From: Novosphingobium sp. PhB57
GTDB lineage: Bacteria > Pseudomonadota > Alphaproteobacteria > Sphingomonadales > Sphingomonadaceae
Length of the DNA: 64,000 bases
Direction of reading: 5' to 3'
Assembly: GCF_004342985.1 (NCBI RefSeq)
Contig: NZ_SMBO01000001.1
Location: 682,001 to 746,000 of the forward strand
In this document: positions 44,552-53,073 of the stretch, in pieces
Layout of the letters: every line of letters starts with the position of its first letter
How positions within the stretch are numbered: the stretch's first letter is position 1
Made by a program: the position numbers and the translations under genes
Notes under the pieces: model-generated
Told to the model about the DNA's origin: nothing
The model's input: only the letters and a program-made list of their open reading frames with translations
Database searches by the model: none

Positions 44552-45487
44552 TCAGGCGAGCACCGAGAGCAGTACGGTGATCGTGCCGACCGACAGCACG
44601 GTGGAAACGAGAATGACCTTGGCCGTCAGCGCGCCTTCGCGGCGATGGAACTCCGCGAGCATGAACGGCCCCGTGCCGGTCGGCAGAGCCGCCAGGAGCA
44701 CGGCGGCGTCGCGAAGCGGCTTGGTGAGCGGGAACACCCAGAGAGCCAGAACCAGCGTAAGGGCCGGATAGAAGAACAGCTTGAGCGCCACGAGCAGGGC
44801 GGTCTTTCCGGTTCCCCCGGCTTCCGTTTCGCGCGGTTCCGCCAGGAACATGCCGAGGCACACGAGCGCGCAGGGGCTGGCGGCCGATCCCAGCAGTTTG
44901 AGAAAGGCGTCGAGGGGCGCTGCGACGCCGATGCCGCTGGCCATCACCGCCGCGCCCAGCAGCGGGGCCAGGACCAGGGGATTGCGAAACAGGGCCTGGA
45001 GGACGCGCAGGAGGATCGTCAGAGGGCGGCCGCCCGACTGGTTGCCGAACTCGATCAGCACGATGGCGACGGCGAACAGCACGCAGACGGTGTTGATCGT
45101 GGCGATCAGGGTCAGCGCCTGCGATCCGGGGCCAAGGGTCGCCAACAGAAGGGGGAAGCCGAGGAAGGCCGTGTTCGAGTAGGAGCCATTCAGGCCGTGG
45201 ATCGCGGCGTTGCCGATCGGCGCTCCGGTCAGCCGGCTGACGGCCACCGTCGCGGCGAAGAAGAAAAACGTGCTCAGCCCGAAAACGGCAAGGAAGCCCG
45301 GCTGCCAGATGTCCGCCACTTGCGCCTTGGCGACAATGTCGAACAGGAGCGCCGGGAGCGCGAGATAGACGACGAAACGGTTCAGTTCGGTCGTCGACTG
45401 GGGGCTGAAGATGCCCACCCGCCGCGCCAGCCAGCCCACGAAAGTCAGCGCAAAGATCGGCAGGACGATCAACAGGATAGAGATCAT
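44552..45487 (-). CDS. AEC family transporter (auxin efflux carrier type)
   Basis: 311 aa with about ten transmembrane helices in two repeats. The family segment NGSYSNTAFLGFPLLLATLG is near residue 100, and the C-terminal half has LPTGTGPFMLAEFH. Members export or import organic acids such as malate; the substrate cannot be told. It stands alone between pyrG and hsp20. Confidence 0.88.
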   Translation of the reverse strand: MISILLIVLPIFALTFVGWLARRVGIFSPQSTTELNRFVVYLALPALLFDIVAKAQVADIWQPGFLAVFGLSTFFFFAATVAVSRLTGAPIGNAAIHGLNGSYSNTAFLGFPLLLATLGPGSQALTLIATINTVCVLFAVAIVLIEFGNQSGGRPLTILLRVLQALFRNPLVLAPLLGAAVMASGIGVAAPLDAFLKLLGSAASPCALVCLGMFLAEPRETEAGGTGKTALLVALKLFFYPALTLVLALWVFPLTKPLRDAAVLLAALPTGTGPFMLAEFHRREGALTAKVILVSTVLSVGTITVLLSVLA

Positions 45488-45594
45488 GGAGCGCGGCAGC
45501 CTTCAACCCAGCAAAGTCTGCGGCTTAAGTGCTGGGTCGGTGCTGTCCATCGCTCTTTTTCCCAGGAGCGATGCGAGGGTTGCAATCGGCCATC

Positions 45595-45628
45595 AAAAAG
45601 GGCGGCCCGGATATCCCAAGCCGCCCCC
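45595..45628 (-). terminator. Rho-independent terminator after hsp20
   Basis: On the minus strand GGGCGGC and GCCGCCC form a seven-base stem with a 13-base loop, followed by five T. It lies about 25 bases after the hsp20 stop. Confidence 0.8.
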
Positions 45629-45649
45629 ATCTGCGAATTATCGAACTGT

Positions 45650-46120
45650 TCAGGCGGCGGCGGAATCGTCGCCCGCACTGCCGTCCACCACGGTCAGCGT
45701 ATGGCCGCCGATGGCGATCTTCTTGGGCTTCATCGCTTCCGGCACTTCGCGCAGGAGGTCGATGACCAACAGACCGTCGGCAAGGTCCGCGCCGTCGACG
45801 CGAACGTAGTCGGCCAGCTCGAACCGTCGCTCGAAACCGCGCTGGGCGATGCCGACATGCAGCATTTCGCTGTCCGCCGCCTCATCGGGCTTGTGGCCCT
45901 TGACGACCAGCAGATTGGCCTGTGCGGTGATATCGATGTCCGCCGGCTTGAAACCCGCGACGGCCAGGGTGATGCGATAGGCATCCGGGCCGCGGCGTTC
46001 GATGTTGAAGGGGGGGTACTTGTCGCCCGGGTTCGCGCGGCCCTGGTTTTCGATCATGTCGAACAGGCGGTCGAAGCCGACCATGGTACGGCGATAGGGC
46101 GAGAAATCGATACGGTTCAT
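45650..46120 (-). CDS. ibpA: Small heat-shock protein, IbpA/Hsp20 family
   Basis: An ATP-independent holdase. N terminus MNRIDFSPYRRTMVGFDRLFDMIE is IbpA-like; the alpha-crystallin domain spans about residues 36-128 with AGFKPADIDI, VKGHKP and the GL-containing strand LADGLLVIDL. 156 aa. I chose ATG 46120 because GGAGG is nine bases upstream; the frame continues upstream but into the leader. Transcription and translation both look heat-controlled (see the promoter and leader entries). Confidence 0.94.
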   Translation of the reverse strand: MNRIDFSPYRRTMVGFDRLFDMIENQGRANPGDKYPPFNIERRGPDAYRITLAVAGFKPADIDITAQANLLVVKGHKPDEAADSEMLHVGIAQRGFERRFELADYVRVDGADLADGLLVIDLLREVPEAMKPKKIAIGGHTLTVVDGSAGDDSAAA

Positions 46121-46215
46121 GACAAAAATCCTCCAATGAGCAATCTTCGTTTCGTCGGGGCCCGGACCTTCCGGCGCCCCGTTTTCAAGCCATGCCCTTG
46201 GCGGGCCATGACTTG
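46121..46215 (-). ncRNA. ROSE-like RNA thermometer in the hsp20 leader
   Basis: In the roughly 95-base 5' leader, the last hairpin (46128-46144) pairs UUGCUC with GAGGA through an AUUG loop, covering the Shine-Dalgarno sequence. This includes the G-G opposition that is the hallmark of ROSE elements in rhizobial and other alphaproteobacterial small heat-shock genes. Upstream is a strong hairpin at 46156-46181 (CGGGGC-G-CCGGA, AGG loop, TCCGG-GCCCCG). At low temperature the ribosome site should be closed; heat opens it. Confidence 0.75.
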
Positions 46216-46220
46216 AATTC

Positions 46221-46252
46221 CTAGATATGGTAGCCGCCCCCTGTTTCAAGGC
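46221..46252 (-). promoter_or_regulatory. RpoH (heat-shock sigma) promoter of hsp20
   Basis: On the minus strand CCTTGAA (-35), 14 bases, then CCATATCTA (-10). This fits the heat-shock sigma consensus (CTTGAA with CCAT-T-type -10) and not sigma-70. Transcription would start near 46215, about 95 bases before the ATG. Confidence 0.75.
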
Positions 46253-46330
46253 CCCGTCCGGCGGCCTTCGGAACGTGGGCTTGCCCAGGTGCAGCGGCCC
46301 GGTCGCCAAGAGACGAAAAGGAAGAATTCG

Positions 46331-46594
46331 ATGAGCCAGCCGAAGGTGGAAATCTATACCAAGTGGGGCTGCCCCTACTGCGTCATGGCGAAGTCGCTGC
46401 TGGACGATAAGGGCGTTCCCTATGAGGAATACGATATTACGATGGGCGGGCCCAAGCGCGACGAAATGCTCGAACGCGTGCCGGGTGCCCGAACCGTTCC
46501 GCAAGTGCTGGTGGACGGCAAGCCCTATGGCGGGTTCGACGATATCGACGCCTTAAACCGGGCGGGCAAGCTCGACCCCGTCCTCGGTCTCTGA
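46331..46594 (+). CDS. grxC: Glutaredoxin 3
   Basis: 87-aa thiol-disulfide oxidoreductase with the CPYC active site at about residues 14-17 and the conserved cis-Pro in TVPQVLVDGKPYGGFDD. AAGGAAG is just upstream of the ATG. Followed after five bases by a nitrilase-family gene and by DUF1178, an arrangement common to alphaproteobacteria. Confidence 0.95.
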   Translation: MSQPKVEIYTKWGCPYCVMAKSLLDDKGVPYEEYDITMGGPKRDEMLERVPGARTVPQVLVDGKPYGGFDDIDALNRAGKLDPVLGL

Positions 46595-46599
46595 CCGCC

Positions 46600-47427
46600 A
46601 TGGGCCGCGCTGCGCTGTTCCAGATGACTTCGGGCATCGATCCCGAGGCCAACGCCGCCGCCATCGTTTCCGCCATTCGCGAGGCGAAGGCGGGGGGTGC
46701 GGCGATGCTGTTCACGCCCGAGATGTCCGGCCTGCTCGATCGCAAGCGGGAGAGGGCGGCGGCGAACATCGTCGGCGAGGCCGATGATCTCGTTCTGGCC
46801 GCGGCGCGGGAGGCGGCTGCGCGCGAAGGGATCTGGGTTCATCTCGGCTCCCTGGCCGTTCGTCCTGACCGTGATGCGCCGGAACGGCGGTATGCCAATC
46901 GCGCTTTCGTGATCGACGACAGCGGCGAAGTCCGCGCGCGGTACGACAAGATCCACATGTTCGACGTGGATCTTGCGACCGGCGAATCCTGGCGCGAATC
47001 GAACGCCTATGCGCCCGGTGAGCGGGTAGTGACGGTGGCAACGCCGCTTGGCCGGCTTGGTCTGGCGATCTGCTACGATGTGCGTTTCCCCGCATTGTTC
47101 GAAGCGCTTGGCCGCGAACGCTGCGACCTCGTGGCGATTCCTGCGGCTTTCACGGTGCCGACGGGCCGCGCCCACTGGCATCTCATGCAGCGCGCCCGCG
47201 CCGTGGAAGCCAGCGCTTTCGTGCTGAGCGCCGCGCAAGTCGGCCATCATGAGGACGGCCGCGAGACTTATGGCCATTCGCTGGCGATCGATCCCTGGGG
47301 AGACGTTCTGCTGGACCTTGGCGGTGACGTGGCCGGCCTGGGTTTCGTCGATATCGATCCCGCGCGGATCGCGGAAGTCCGCGGACAGCTGCCGAGCCTT
47401 GCCAACCGCCGCGAGATCGCCAAATAG
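46600..47427 (+). CDS. Carbon-nitrogen hydrolase (Nit2/omega-amidase-like)
   Basis: 275 aa nitrilase-fold enzyme with a full Glu-Lys-Cys triad: Glu in TPEMSG near residue 40, Lys in YDKIHMFDVD near 115 and Cys in LAICYDVRFP near 152. The sequence around KIHMFDVD resembles Nit1/Nit2 proteins that hydrolyse deaminated glutathione or alpha-ketoglutaramate. Context with glutaredoxin supports a glutathione-repair role, by inference. Confidence 0.9.
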   Translation: MGRAALFQMTSGIDPEANAAAIVSAIREAKAGGAAMLFTPEMSGLLDRKRERAAANIVGEADDLVLAAAREAAAREGIWVHLGSLAVRPDRDAPERRYANRAFVIDDSGEVRARYDKIHMFDVDLATGESWRESNAYAPGERVVTVATPLGRLGLAICYDVRFPALFEALGRERCDLVAIPAAFTVPTGRAHWHLMQRARAVEASAFVLSAAQVGHHEDGRETYGHSLAIDPWGDVLLDLGGDVAGLGFVDIDPARIAEVRGQLPSLANRREIAK

Positions 47428-47432
47428 GCCGC

Positions 47433-47942
47433 ATGCCCATCGTCTTTGATCTCGAATGCCGTTCCGCGCACCACCGTTTCGAGGGCTGGTTCAAATCCTC
47501 GGAAGATTTTGCGCGCCAGCAGGAGCATGGGCTGGTCGCCTGTCCTCATTGCGGCTCGGCCGAAGTGGGCAAGGCCGTCCAGGCGCCGCACCTTGGCCGG
47601 AAGGGCAATCAGCGGGCCGAGCCGGCGCGGGCGCCTGCTTCGACCGCGGCCGTGCCGGCGCCACCTGCGGGCGGAGCCCCGGTGCCTCAGGCGCTGGAAT
47701 TGCCGCCTCAGGCGGTCGAGGCCCTGCACAAGCTGGCGATCATGCAGGCCGAGGCCTTGAAATCGAGCCGTTTCGTCGGTGACAGCTTCGTCGAGGACGC
47801 CCGCGCCATGCATTACGGCGAGCGCGACAGCGAATCGATCCATGGCCGTGCGAGCGTGGAGCAGGCCAAGGAACTCATGGAGGAAGGCATCGCCGTTGCG
47901 GCCCTGCCGTTCCCGGTGCTGCCGCCCGAACAGGCCAATTGA
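47433..47942 (+). CDS. DUF1178 family protein
   Basis: 169 aa. The N-terminal part FDLECRSAHHRFEGWFKSSEDF with CPHCGS near residue 36 forms a zinc-ribbon-like knuckle (the CRSAHH segment and CPHC), and a Pro/Ala-rich linker leads to a helical C terminus with VGDSFVEDARAMHYGE. Function of the family is unknown. Five bases after the amidase gene, so co-transcribed. Confidence 0.88.
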   Translation: MPIVFDLECRSAHHRFEGWFKSSEDFARQQEHGLVACPHCGSAEVGKAVQAPHLGRKGNQRAEPARAPASTAAVPAPPAGGAPVPQALELPPQAVEALHKLAIMQAEALKSSRFVGDSFVEDARAMHYGERDSESIHGRASVEQAKELMEEGIAVAALPFPVLPPEQAN

Positions 47943-47999
47943 ATCGCCCCATTCAACAGATTGCCAAGTTCGGCACTGCAAGCTAGGACGCGCTCGAGT

Positions 48000-48076
48000 G
48001 CGCCCGTAGCTCAGCCGGATAGAGCACCAGATTCCTAATCTGGGGGCCATGGGTTCGAATCCCGTCGGGCGCACCA
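48000..48076 (+). tRNA. tRNA-Arg (anticodon CCT)
   Basis: 77 bases with acceptor GCGCCCG/CGGGCGC, D arm AGCTCAGCC..., anticodon stem CCAGA/TCTGG with loop TTCCTAA (anticodon CCT, reading AGG), T arm with GGTTCGAAT, and encoded CCA. All stems pair. Confidence 0.97.
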
Positions 48077-48079
48077 ACA

Positions 48080-48110
48080 AAAAATGCCCGCGTTTATCGC
48101 GGGCATTTTT
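48080..48110. terminator. Terminator after tRNA-Arg
   Basis: AAAAATGCCCGCG and CGCGGGCATTTTT form a long perfect stem with TTTAT loop. Symmetric A and T tracts let it stop the convergent ribH transcript as well. Confidence 0.92.
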
Positions 48111-48143
48111 ATTTTCGGCTGACGGAATTTCACATCCGAAAGA

Positions 48144-48563
48144 TCAGGCGAACTTTTCCTTGAGGTCGTAGAGCGCCACGGCGGCCTTGGCCGCTTCGCC
48201 GCCCTTGTCCTTCTGGCCCGGTTCGGCGCGGACGAGTGCCTGTTCCTCGTTCTCGACGGTCAGGATGCCGTTGCCGATCGGAATGCCGTCCATCGTCAGC
48301 GCCATGATCCCGCGTGCGGATTCGCCGGCGACGATTTCGAAGTGATACGTCTCGCCGCGAATGACGACGCCGATCGCGACATAGCCGTCATAGTCGCCGG
48401 TGGCATCTGCCAGTGAGATGGCGGCCGGGATTTCCAGCGCACCGGGCACGGTGATGACTTCGGCCTGGTGGCCGGCGGCCTTCAGGGCGGCCTTGGCGCC
48501 GGCGATCAGCTTGTCGTTCAGGTGGTCGTAGAAGCGGGCTTCGACGATGAGAAAGCGGGCCAT
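48144..48563 (-). CDS. ribH: 6,7-dimethyl-8-ribityllumazine synthase
   Basis: Condenses the DHBP made by RibB with the aminopyrimidine; penultimate step of riboflavin synthesis. Segments [15 protein letters not shown] near residue 10, [10 protein letters not shown] near 40 and [22 protein letters not shown] near 65, with the active His in TYHFE. 139 aa. One base after the ribB gene stop, so in operon. Confidence 0.94.
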   Translation of the reverse strand: MARFLIVEARFYDHLNDKLIAGAKAALKAAGHQAEVITVPGALEIPAAISLADATGDYDGYVAIGVVIRGETYHFEIVAGESARGIMALTMDGIPIGNGILTVENEEQALVRAEPGQKDKGGEAAKAAVALYDLKEKFA

Positions 48564-48564
48564 G

Positions 48565-49872
48565 TCAGTTCGCTCCTTCGGAGGCGGGGATGGGGCGTTC
48601 GCCGGCGATGTTCAGGCCGTAGCCTTCCAATGCGACGAGCGAGTGATGGGTATTGGTCAGCAGGATCATGTCGTGGATGCCGAGTTCGGCCAGGATCTGG
48701 GCGCCTACTCCATAATCGCGCAGTTCCTCAAGGTCCGGGTTTTCGCCGGCGCGGAACTGATGCTTGATATCCATGACGCGCGAGATCGCCCCGGTCATCT
48801 GGCGATTGATGACGACGATCACCCCGGAGCCTTCTTCGGCGATCATTTCCATCGAGCGGTGCAGCAGGGCGCCGCGATCGCTGGAATCCTCGCCCAGCAC
48901 GTCCACGAACATCGACAGCGTGTGCATCCGCACGAGCGTAGGCTTGGCGGGGTCGATACGCCCCTTGATCAGCGCCATGGTCTCTTCGCCGGTGGCCTTG
49001 TTGAAGTAGCTGCGAGCCAGCCACTGGCCGCCGTAGCGGCTTTGGAAGGTGATCTCGTTCTTCTTCTCGACCATGCGGTCGTGCTTGCGACGATAGGCGA
49101 TGAGATCGCGGATCGTGCCGATCTTCAGGTCATGAATGCGCGCGAAACCGATGAGATCGTCCATGCGCGCCATGGTGCCGTCATCCTTCATGATCTCGCA
49201 GATCACGCCCGAAGGATTGAGGCCGGCAAGGCGGGAGATGTCGACTGCGGCCTCGGTGTGGCCGGTGCGGACGAGCACGCCGCCGTCGCGGGCACGCAGC
49301 GGGAAGACGTGGCCGGGGGTGACGATATCGGCCTTGGTCTTGGTGCCGTCGATCGCGACTGAAATGGTTCGCGCGCGGTCGCCTGCCGAAATGCCCGTGG
49401 TCACGCCTTCGCGCGCTTCGATGGAGATCGTGAATGCCGTCTCGTGACGCGTGCCGTTGTGCTGGCTCATCAGGTCTAGGCCGAGTTCCTCGACGCGCTG
49501 GCTGGTGAGCGTCAGGCAGATCAATCCGCGGCCGTGGGTCGCCATGAAGTTGATCGCCTGCGGTGTTGCCATCTGCGCCGGGATCACGAGGTCACCCTCG
49601 TTTTCGCGGTCCTCGTCGTCGACCAGGATGAACATGCGGCCATTGCGCGCTTCGTCGATGATTTCCTCGATCGGCACGAGGACCGGACGGTCGTCGTTGG
49701 AAAGGAGGAAGCGTTCGAGCTTCGTCAGAGTGTCGGCGGTGGGATTCCAGTCAGGCTCGGTGCAATCACGCAGGGTATTGGCGTGAAGCCCGGCGGCGCG
49801 GGCGAGGCCGGCCCTGCTCATGCCGCCCTCGTTCACGAGCCTGCGGACCTGTTCGATCACATTACCAGCCAT
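48565..49872 (-). CDS. ribB: DHBP synthase with N-terminal HTH and degenerate GCHII-like domain
   Basis: 435 aa from ATG 49872. First 60 residues are an XRE-type helix-turn-helix ([17 protein letters not shown]). Residues about 65-265 are 3,4-dihydroxy-2-butanone 4-phosphate synthase with [11 protein letters not shown] and THGRGLICL, making a riboflavin precursor from ribulose 5-phosphate. The last 165 residues have the GTP cyclohydrolase II fold, but where it should carry the zinc Cys motif (as in GDVFGSLRCDC) it reads [15 protein letters not shown], so this domain is not a cyclohydrolase (the RibBX type). Another GCHII is needed elsewhere. ATG 49908 would add 12 residues but lies within the promoter. 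Confidence 0.9.
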   Translation of the reverse strand: MAGNVIEQVRRLVNEGGMSRAGLARAAGLHANTLRDCTEPDWNPTADTLTKLERFLLSNDDRPVLVPIEEIIDEARNGRMFILVDDEDRENEGDLVIPAQMATPQAINFMATHGRGLICLTLTSQRVEELGLDLMSQHNGTRHETAFTISIEAREGVTTGISAGDRARTISVAIDGTKTKADIVTPGHVFPLRARDGGVLVRTGHTEAAVDISRLAGLNPSGVICEIMKDDGTMARMDDLIGFARIHDLKIGTIRDLIAYRRKHDRMVEKKNEITFQSRYGGQWLARSYFNKATGEETMALIKGRIDPAKPTLVRMHTLSMFVDVLGEDSSDRGALLHRSMEMIAEEGSGVIVVINRQMTGAISRVMDIKHQFRAGENPDLEELRDYGVGAQILAELGIHDMILLTNTHHSLVALEGYGLNIAGERPIPASEGAN

Positions 49873-49873
49873 T

Positions 49874-49933
49874 GGAAATCCATTCTCACATTTCAATGTG
49901 ATTTCCATATGAACCGATCACATCGAAATTCAA
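49874..49933 (-). promoter_or_regulatory. ribB promoter with nested palindrome
   Basis: On the minus strand TTGAAT (49928-49933), 18 bases, then TATGGA (49904-49909). Over the expected start is TCACATT-N2-AATGTGA (49886-49901), nested in GGAAATC (49874-49880)/GATTTCC (49900-49906). It ends just two bases upstream of ATG 49872. No FMN riboswitch was seen. A plausible operator for the product's own HTH. Confidence 0.5.
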
Positions 49934-50733
49934 GACCCTTTGAACACCGGCTTGCGCTTTTCCAGGAACGCTTCGACCGCTTCGATGTGATCGTCCGTCG
50001 CGTGGGCAGCGGACTGCATGGCGGCGGCCATTTCCAGCAGTGTCGCCAGATCGCTGCGACGGCCTTCCCACAGCAGGCGCTTGGTCATGCGCACCGCGTG
50101 AGGCGGATTGGCGGCGATACGCCGGGCGAGGGCGCGCGCTTCGTCCATGAGGAGATGGTCGGGCACCACTTTGGAGACCAGCCCGCAGGCGAGGGCCTCG
50201 GCAGCGTCGATCATGTCGCCAGTGAGCGCCATTTCCGCGGCCTTCGACCATCCGACCACGCGGGGAAGCAGCCAGGAACCACCATCCCCTGCGATCAGGC
50301 CGATTTTCACGAAACTTTCGGCAAAGCGCGCGCTCTCCCCGGCGATGCGAAGGTCGCACATACAGGTAAGATCGCAGCCCGCGCCGGCCGCTGCGCCGTT
50401 GACGGCAGCGATCACCGGCACTTCCAGCTTGGAAAAGGCGAGGGGCAGGCGCTGAATTCCGCGCTTGTAGTTGAGGCGGGTGCGGATCGGCATGCCGCCG
50501 TTGACGTTGCCGCCCGGCTTCATCTCATTGATGTTGCCGCCTGAGGAAAAGCCCTTCCCGGCGCCGGTCAGGATCGCCACCCGGGCGGCCGGATCGCTGT
50601 CCAGCCTTTCGAGCGCCGCGAGCAGACCTTCGATCACTTCGGGATCGGAAATGGGATTGCGCATGTCCGGCCGGTTCAGCGTGAGCGTGACGATGCCTTC
50701 GCCGTCGATGTCGTACAGTACCGCTTCTTCCAT
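49930..50733 (-). CDS. Enoyl-CoA hydratase/isomerase family protein
   Basis: 267-aa crotonase with the oxyanion-hole elements KGFSSGGNI and VNGAAAGAGCDL. Of the two catalytic Glu of classic enoyl-CoA hydratase, the second is kept (SKAAEMALTGD) while the first is Phe in FAESFVKIG, so the reaction may be isomerisation or another crotonase reaction rather than hydration. I start at ATG 50733 with AAGGAT upstream. Next to the SDR below but 110 bases apart. Confidence 0.88.
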   Translation of the reverse strand: MEEAVLYDIDGEGIVTLTLNRPDMRNPISDPEVIEGLLAALERLDSDPAARVAILTGAGKGFSSGGNINEMKPGGNVNGGMPIRTRLNYKRGIQRLPLAFSKLEVPVIAAVNGAAAGAGCDLTCMCDLRIAGESARFAESFVKIGLIAGDGGSWLLPRVVGWSKAAEMALTGDMIDAAEALACGLVSKVVPDHLLMDEARALARRIAANPPHAVRMTKRLLWEGRRSDLATLLEMAAAMQSAAHATDDHIEAVEAFLEKRKPVFKGS

Positions 50734-50844
50734 GCGCTCTATCCTTCTCCGTCTGCGCATGCCTTAGCAGGTTGACGCATAGGGAAAAGGGGCCGGACGC
50801 CGCGACGTCCCGCCCTTTTTCGGTAATGCCCAAACAGATCCGCG

Positions 50845-51687
50845 TCAGGCGGGCTGCTTGCTCATCATCCTGGAGATGTCCACCTGACCGGTGACCAGGC
50901 CGCCCATGAACCCGCCGTCCACGGGCATGACGATGCCGTTGACGACTCCCGCAAGCTTCGAATTGACCAGCACGAGGGGACCGGCCTGTTCTTCGGGCGT
51001 GGTGTAGCGGCCCAGCGGCTCTGCGGCCGCGTCCACCACATCCTTGCCCGAGGTGGCATGGAAGGTCGCCATCATCGGCGTCTGCGTGGGCGAGGGAAGC
51101 GAGCAGTTGATGCGGATGCCCTTCTTGATGAGTTGGGCGCCCATGAACTGGGTCCAGACGATCACCGCTTCCTTCGAGAAGGCGTAACCTTCGGCCACCT
51201 GGTCGAGATTGGCGTCGCACCAGGCGAGACCCGCATCGAAGCCCTGTGTTGCCAGAAGCTGCATATGCACCGGGATACGGCGGCTCCAGCCGAGGCCGCC
51301 GGTCGACGCGATGGAGACGATGGCCCCGCCTTCGCCCATCAGCGGCACGACTTTATCGGTAAGATGGCGGGTGCCGAGGAAATTGACCTTCATCACGTCG
51401 AGCGCGGGAAAACCGCCGCCGCCCGGAAGGCCCGCGCAGTTGAACAAGGCGTCGACTTTGCCGCCTACGCCATTCACCGCCGCTTCGATCGTCGCGGGAT
51501 CGCGTAAGTCGATCTGCGTGAACGAGGCCATGGGAACGGCGCTTTCCTTGAAGTCGAACCCGTGCACTTCGGCGCCGAGATCCACCAGCATCCGTGCCGT
51601 CGCTTCGCCCATGCCCGAGAAGCAGCCGCTGACGATCACGCGCTTGCCCTGGTATCCGAGAACGTCTTGCCCTTGAACCTTGGTCAT
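50845..51687 (-). CDS. Short-chain dehydrogenase/reductase (coniferyl-alcohol/hydroxysteroid type)
   Basis: 280 aa NAD(P)-binding SDR. The cofactor loop is VSGCFSGMGEATARML near residue 18, NCAG near 83, and the catalytic YAFSK (Tyr and Lys) near 168. The insertion IPVHMQLLATQGFDAGLAWCD before the active site is like the coniferyl-alcohol/3-alpha-hydroxysteroid dehydrogenase group. Substrate not determined. The pairing with a crotonase suggests degradation of an aromatic or steroid-like acid, by inference. Confidence 0.87.
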   Translation of the reverse strand: MTKVQGQDVLGYQGKRVIVSGCFSGMGEATARMLVDLGAEVHGFDFKESAVPMASFTQIDLRDPATIEAAVNGVGGKVDALFNCAGLPGGGGFPALDVMKVNFLGTRHLTDKVVPLMGEGGAIVSIASTGGLGWSRRIPVHMQLLATQGFDAGLAWCDANLDQVAEGYAFSKEAVIVWTQFMGAQLIKKGIRINCSLPSPTQTPMMATFHATSGKDVVDAAAEPLGRYTTPEEQAGPLVLVNSKLAGVVNGIVMPVDGGFMGGLVTGQVDISRMMSKQPA

Positions 51688-51886
51688 CTCGCTGTCCTTC
51701 CTCTCCTGCGGGCCACTGCTGCGGACGGAGTCCGGGTGACGAAGCCTTGCGCTTCTTGCCGCGCGATATCGGGCTGTAGCTAGTCCGAGAAAGGTGCCGT
51801 CATCAACTGCCTGAAGGGCTGATCGCCGGCACGATGACGCACCGGCGATGGGGCATGACGGGCGGCCGGAAGGGAAGGTGCCTCGA

Positions 51887-52966
51887 CTAGTCGACCTGGC
51901 CGCGAACCTGCTCGGCCTTGCGGCGCTTGTGACGATCGAGTTCGGAGGCAGAAGGGACGCGGTTGTCGATTACGTCTGCCAGAACAGCCCCGCGCTCGCC
52001 GGCGGGCAGGGAGGGGCCGGTGGTGGTATCGCAGTAGGTCTGCCGCTCGATCTCGGCATTCACGAGTGCGCCAAGCAAGACGCCGTAAGCGGACAGATAG
52101 AGCCACATGAGGAAGACGACGATGGCCGACAGCGAACCGTACGTCGCGTTGTAATCGCTGATATAAGCCACATAGAGCGAGAACCCGAACGAGACGGCGA
52201 TCCATAGCAGAGTTGCCAGCAGCGAGCCGGGCGCCAGCCAGCGCCACTTCGCCGGGCTGCGATCCGGACCGTAGCGCATGATCAGCGCAAAGCCGCCGCT
52301 GCCCAGCGCCACGGCAGCGATCCACGTCAGCCACTTGAACAGGATGGCCGTGGCGTCGCCCAGGAAAACGCTGGTCTGGGTCTGCAACCAGGCAAACACA
52401 CCGCCCGACAGCACGCCGGTCAAGGCGATGAGCACGGCGGAAACCGTGAGGCCCACGGCCCGCAGCGTCAGCGAGACGGTGCCACGGGTCTCGCGCTCCT
52501 CATTGATGATGTTGAGCGCGCTGATCATCCCGTTGGCCGCACGCATGCCGCCGAATATCGCGAAGAAGAGCGCGATCAGCAAGGCAAACCCGGTCACCCC
52601 GCGACTGGTGGTGACGATCTGCACGAGCTGCTGCTCCAGCATGCGCGCCACTTCCGGCGGGACCACCTCAACGATGCTCTGCATCTGGGCATGCACCGTC
52701 TCCACGTTGCCGAACAGGCCGTAGATCATCACCGTCGCACCGATCAGCGGCGTCAGTGCCAGGAAGCAGTAGAATGCCAGCCCGGCGGAAAGCAGGCCAA
52801 GCTCATGGAAGCCGCTCATCACGTAGACGCGCTTGAGGATCTTCCACCAGGCCCTGCCCGGAATCTGCCAGGGGGCGTTTGCGTCGGTTCCGAGCGGTTT
52901 CGGCGCGGACTGTGTCGACATCTCGTCCTTGACGGTTGACGTCGATGTTCCTTCGTCAGATTTCAT
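51887..52966 (-). CDS. YihY/virulence factor BrkB family membrane protein
   Basis: 359 aa with six transmembrane helices in the UPF0761 pattern: LSAGLAFYCFLALTPLIGATVMIYGLFG near residue 60, ATYGSLSAIVVFLMWLYLSAYGVLLGA near 270. Long soluble tails at both ends. Despite the older name of RNase BN, members have no demonstrated RNase activity; function unknown. Flanked by a gap of about 200 bases with nothing recognised on its 3' side. Confidence 0.88.
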   Translation of the reverse strand: MKSDEGTSTSTVKDEMSTQSAPKPLGTDANAPWQIPGRAWWKILKRVYVMSGFHELGLLSAGLAFYCFLALTPLIGATVMIYGLFGNVETVHAQMQSIVEVVPPEVARMLEQQLVQIVTTSRGVTGFALLIALFFAIFGGMRAANGMISALNIINEERETRGTVSLTLRAVGLTVSAVLIALTGVLSGGVFAWLQTQTSVFLGDATAILFKWLTWIAAVALGSGGFALIMRYGPDRSPAKWRWLAPGSLLATLLWIAVSFGFSLYVAYISDYNATYGSLSAIVVFLMWLYLSAYGVLLGALVNAEIERQTYCDTTTGPSLPAGERGAVLADVIDNRVPSASELDRHKRRKAEQVRGQVD

Positions 52967-53073
52967 TGCTTACCCACTTGCGGCAGGGAACTTTCGCTGT
53001 TGCAATGCGATAGGGTATTCCACGAGGGGGCCTGTTGCCCATTCTCGACAGGGGGTGTTACATCGCGCTGCTC

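Noticed and set aside
49873..49960. FMN riboswitch before ribB
   Set aside because: No room for the large conserved FMN fold; only a palindrome and promoter-like hexamers fit.
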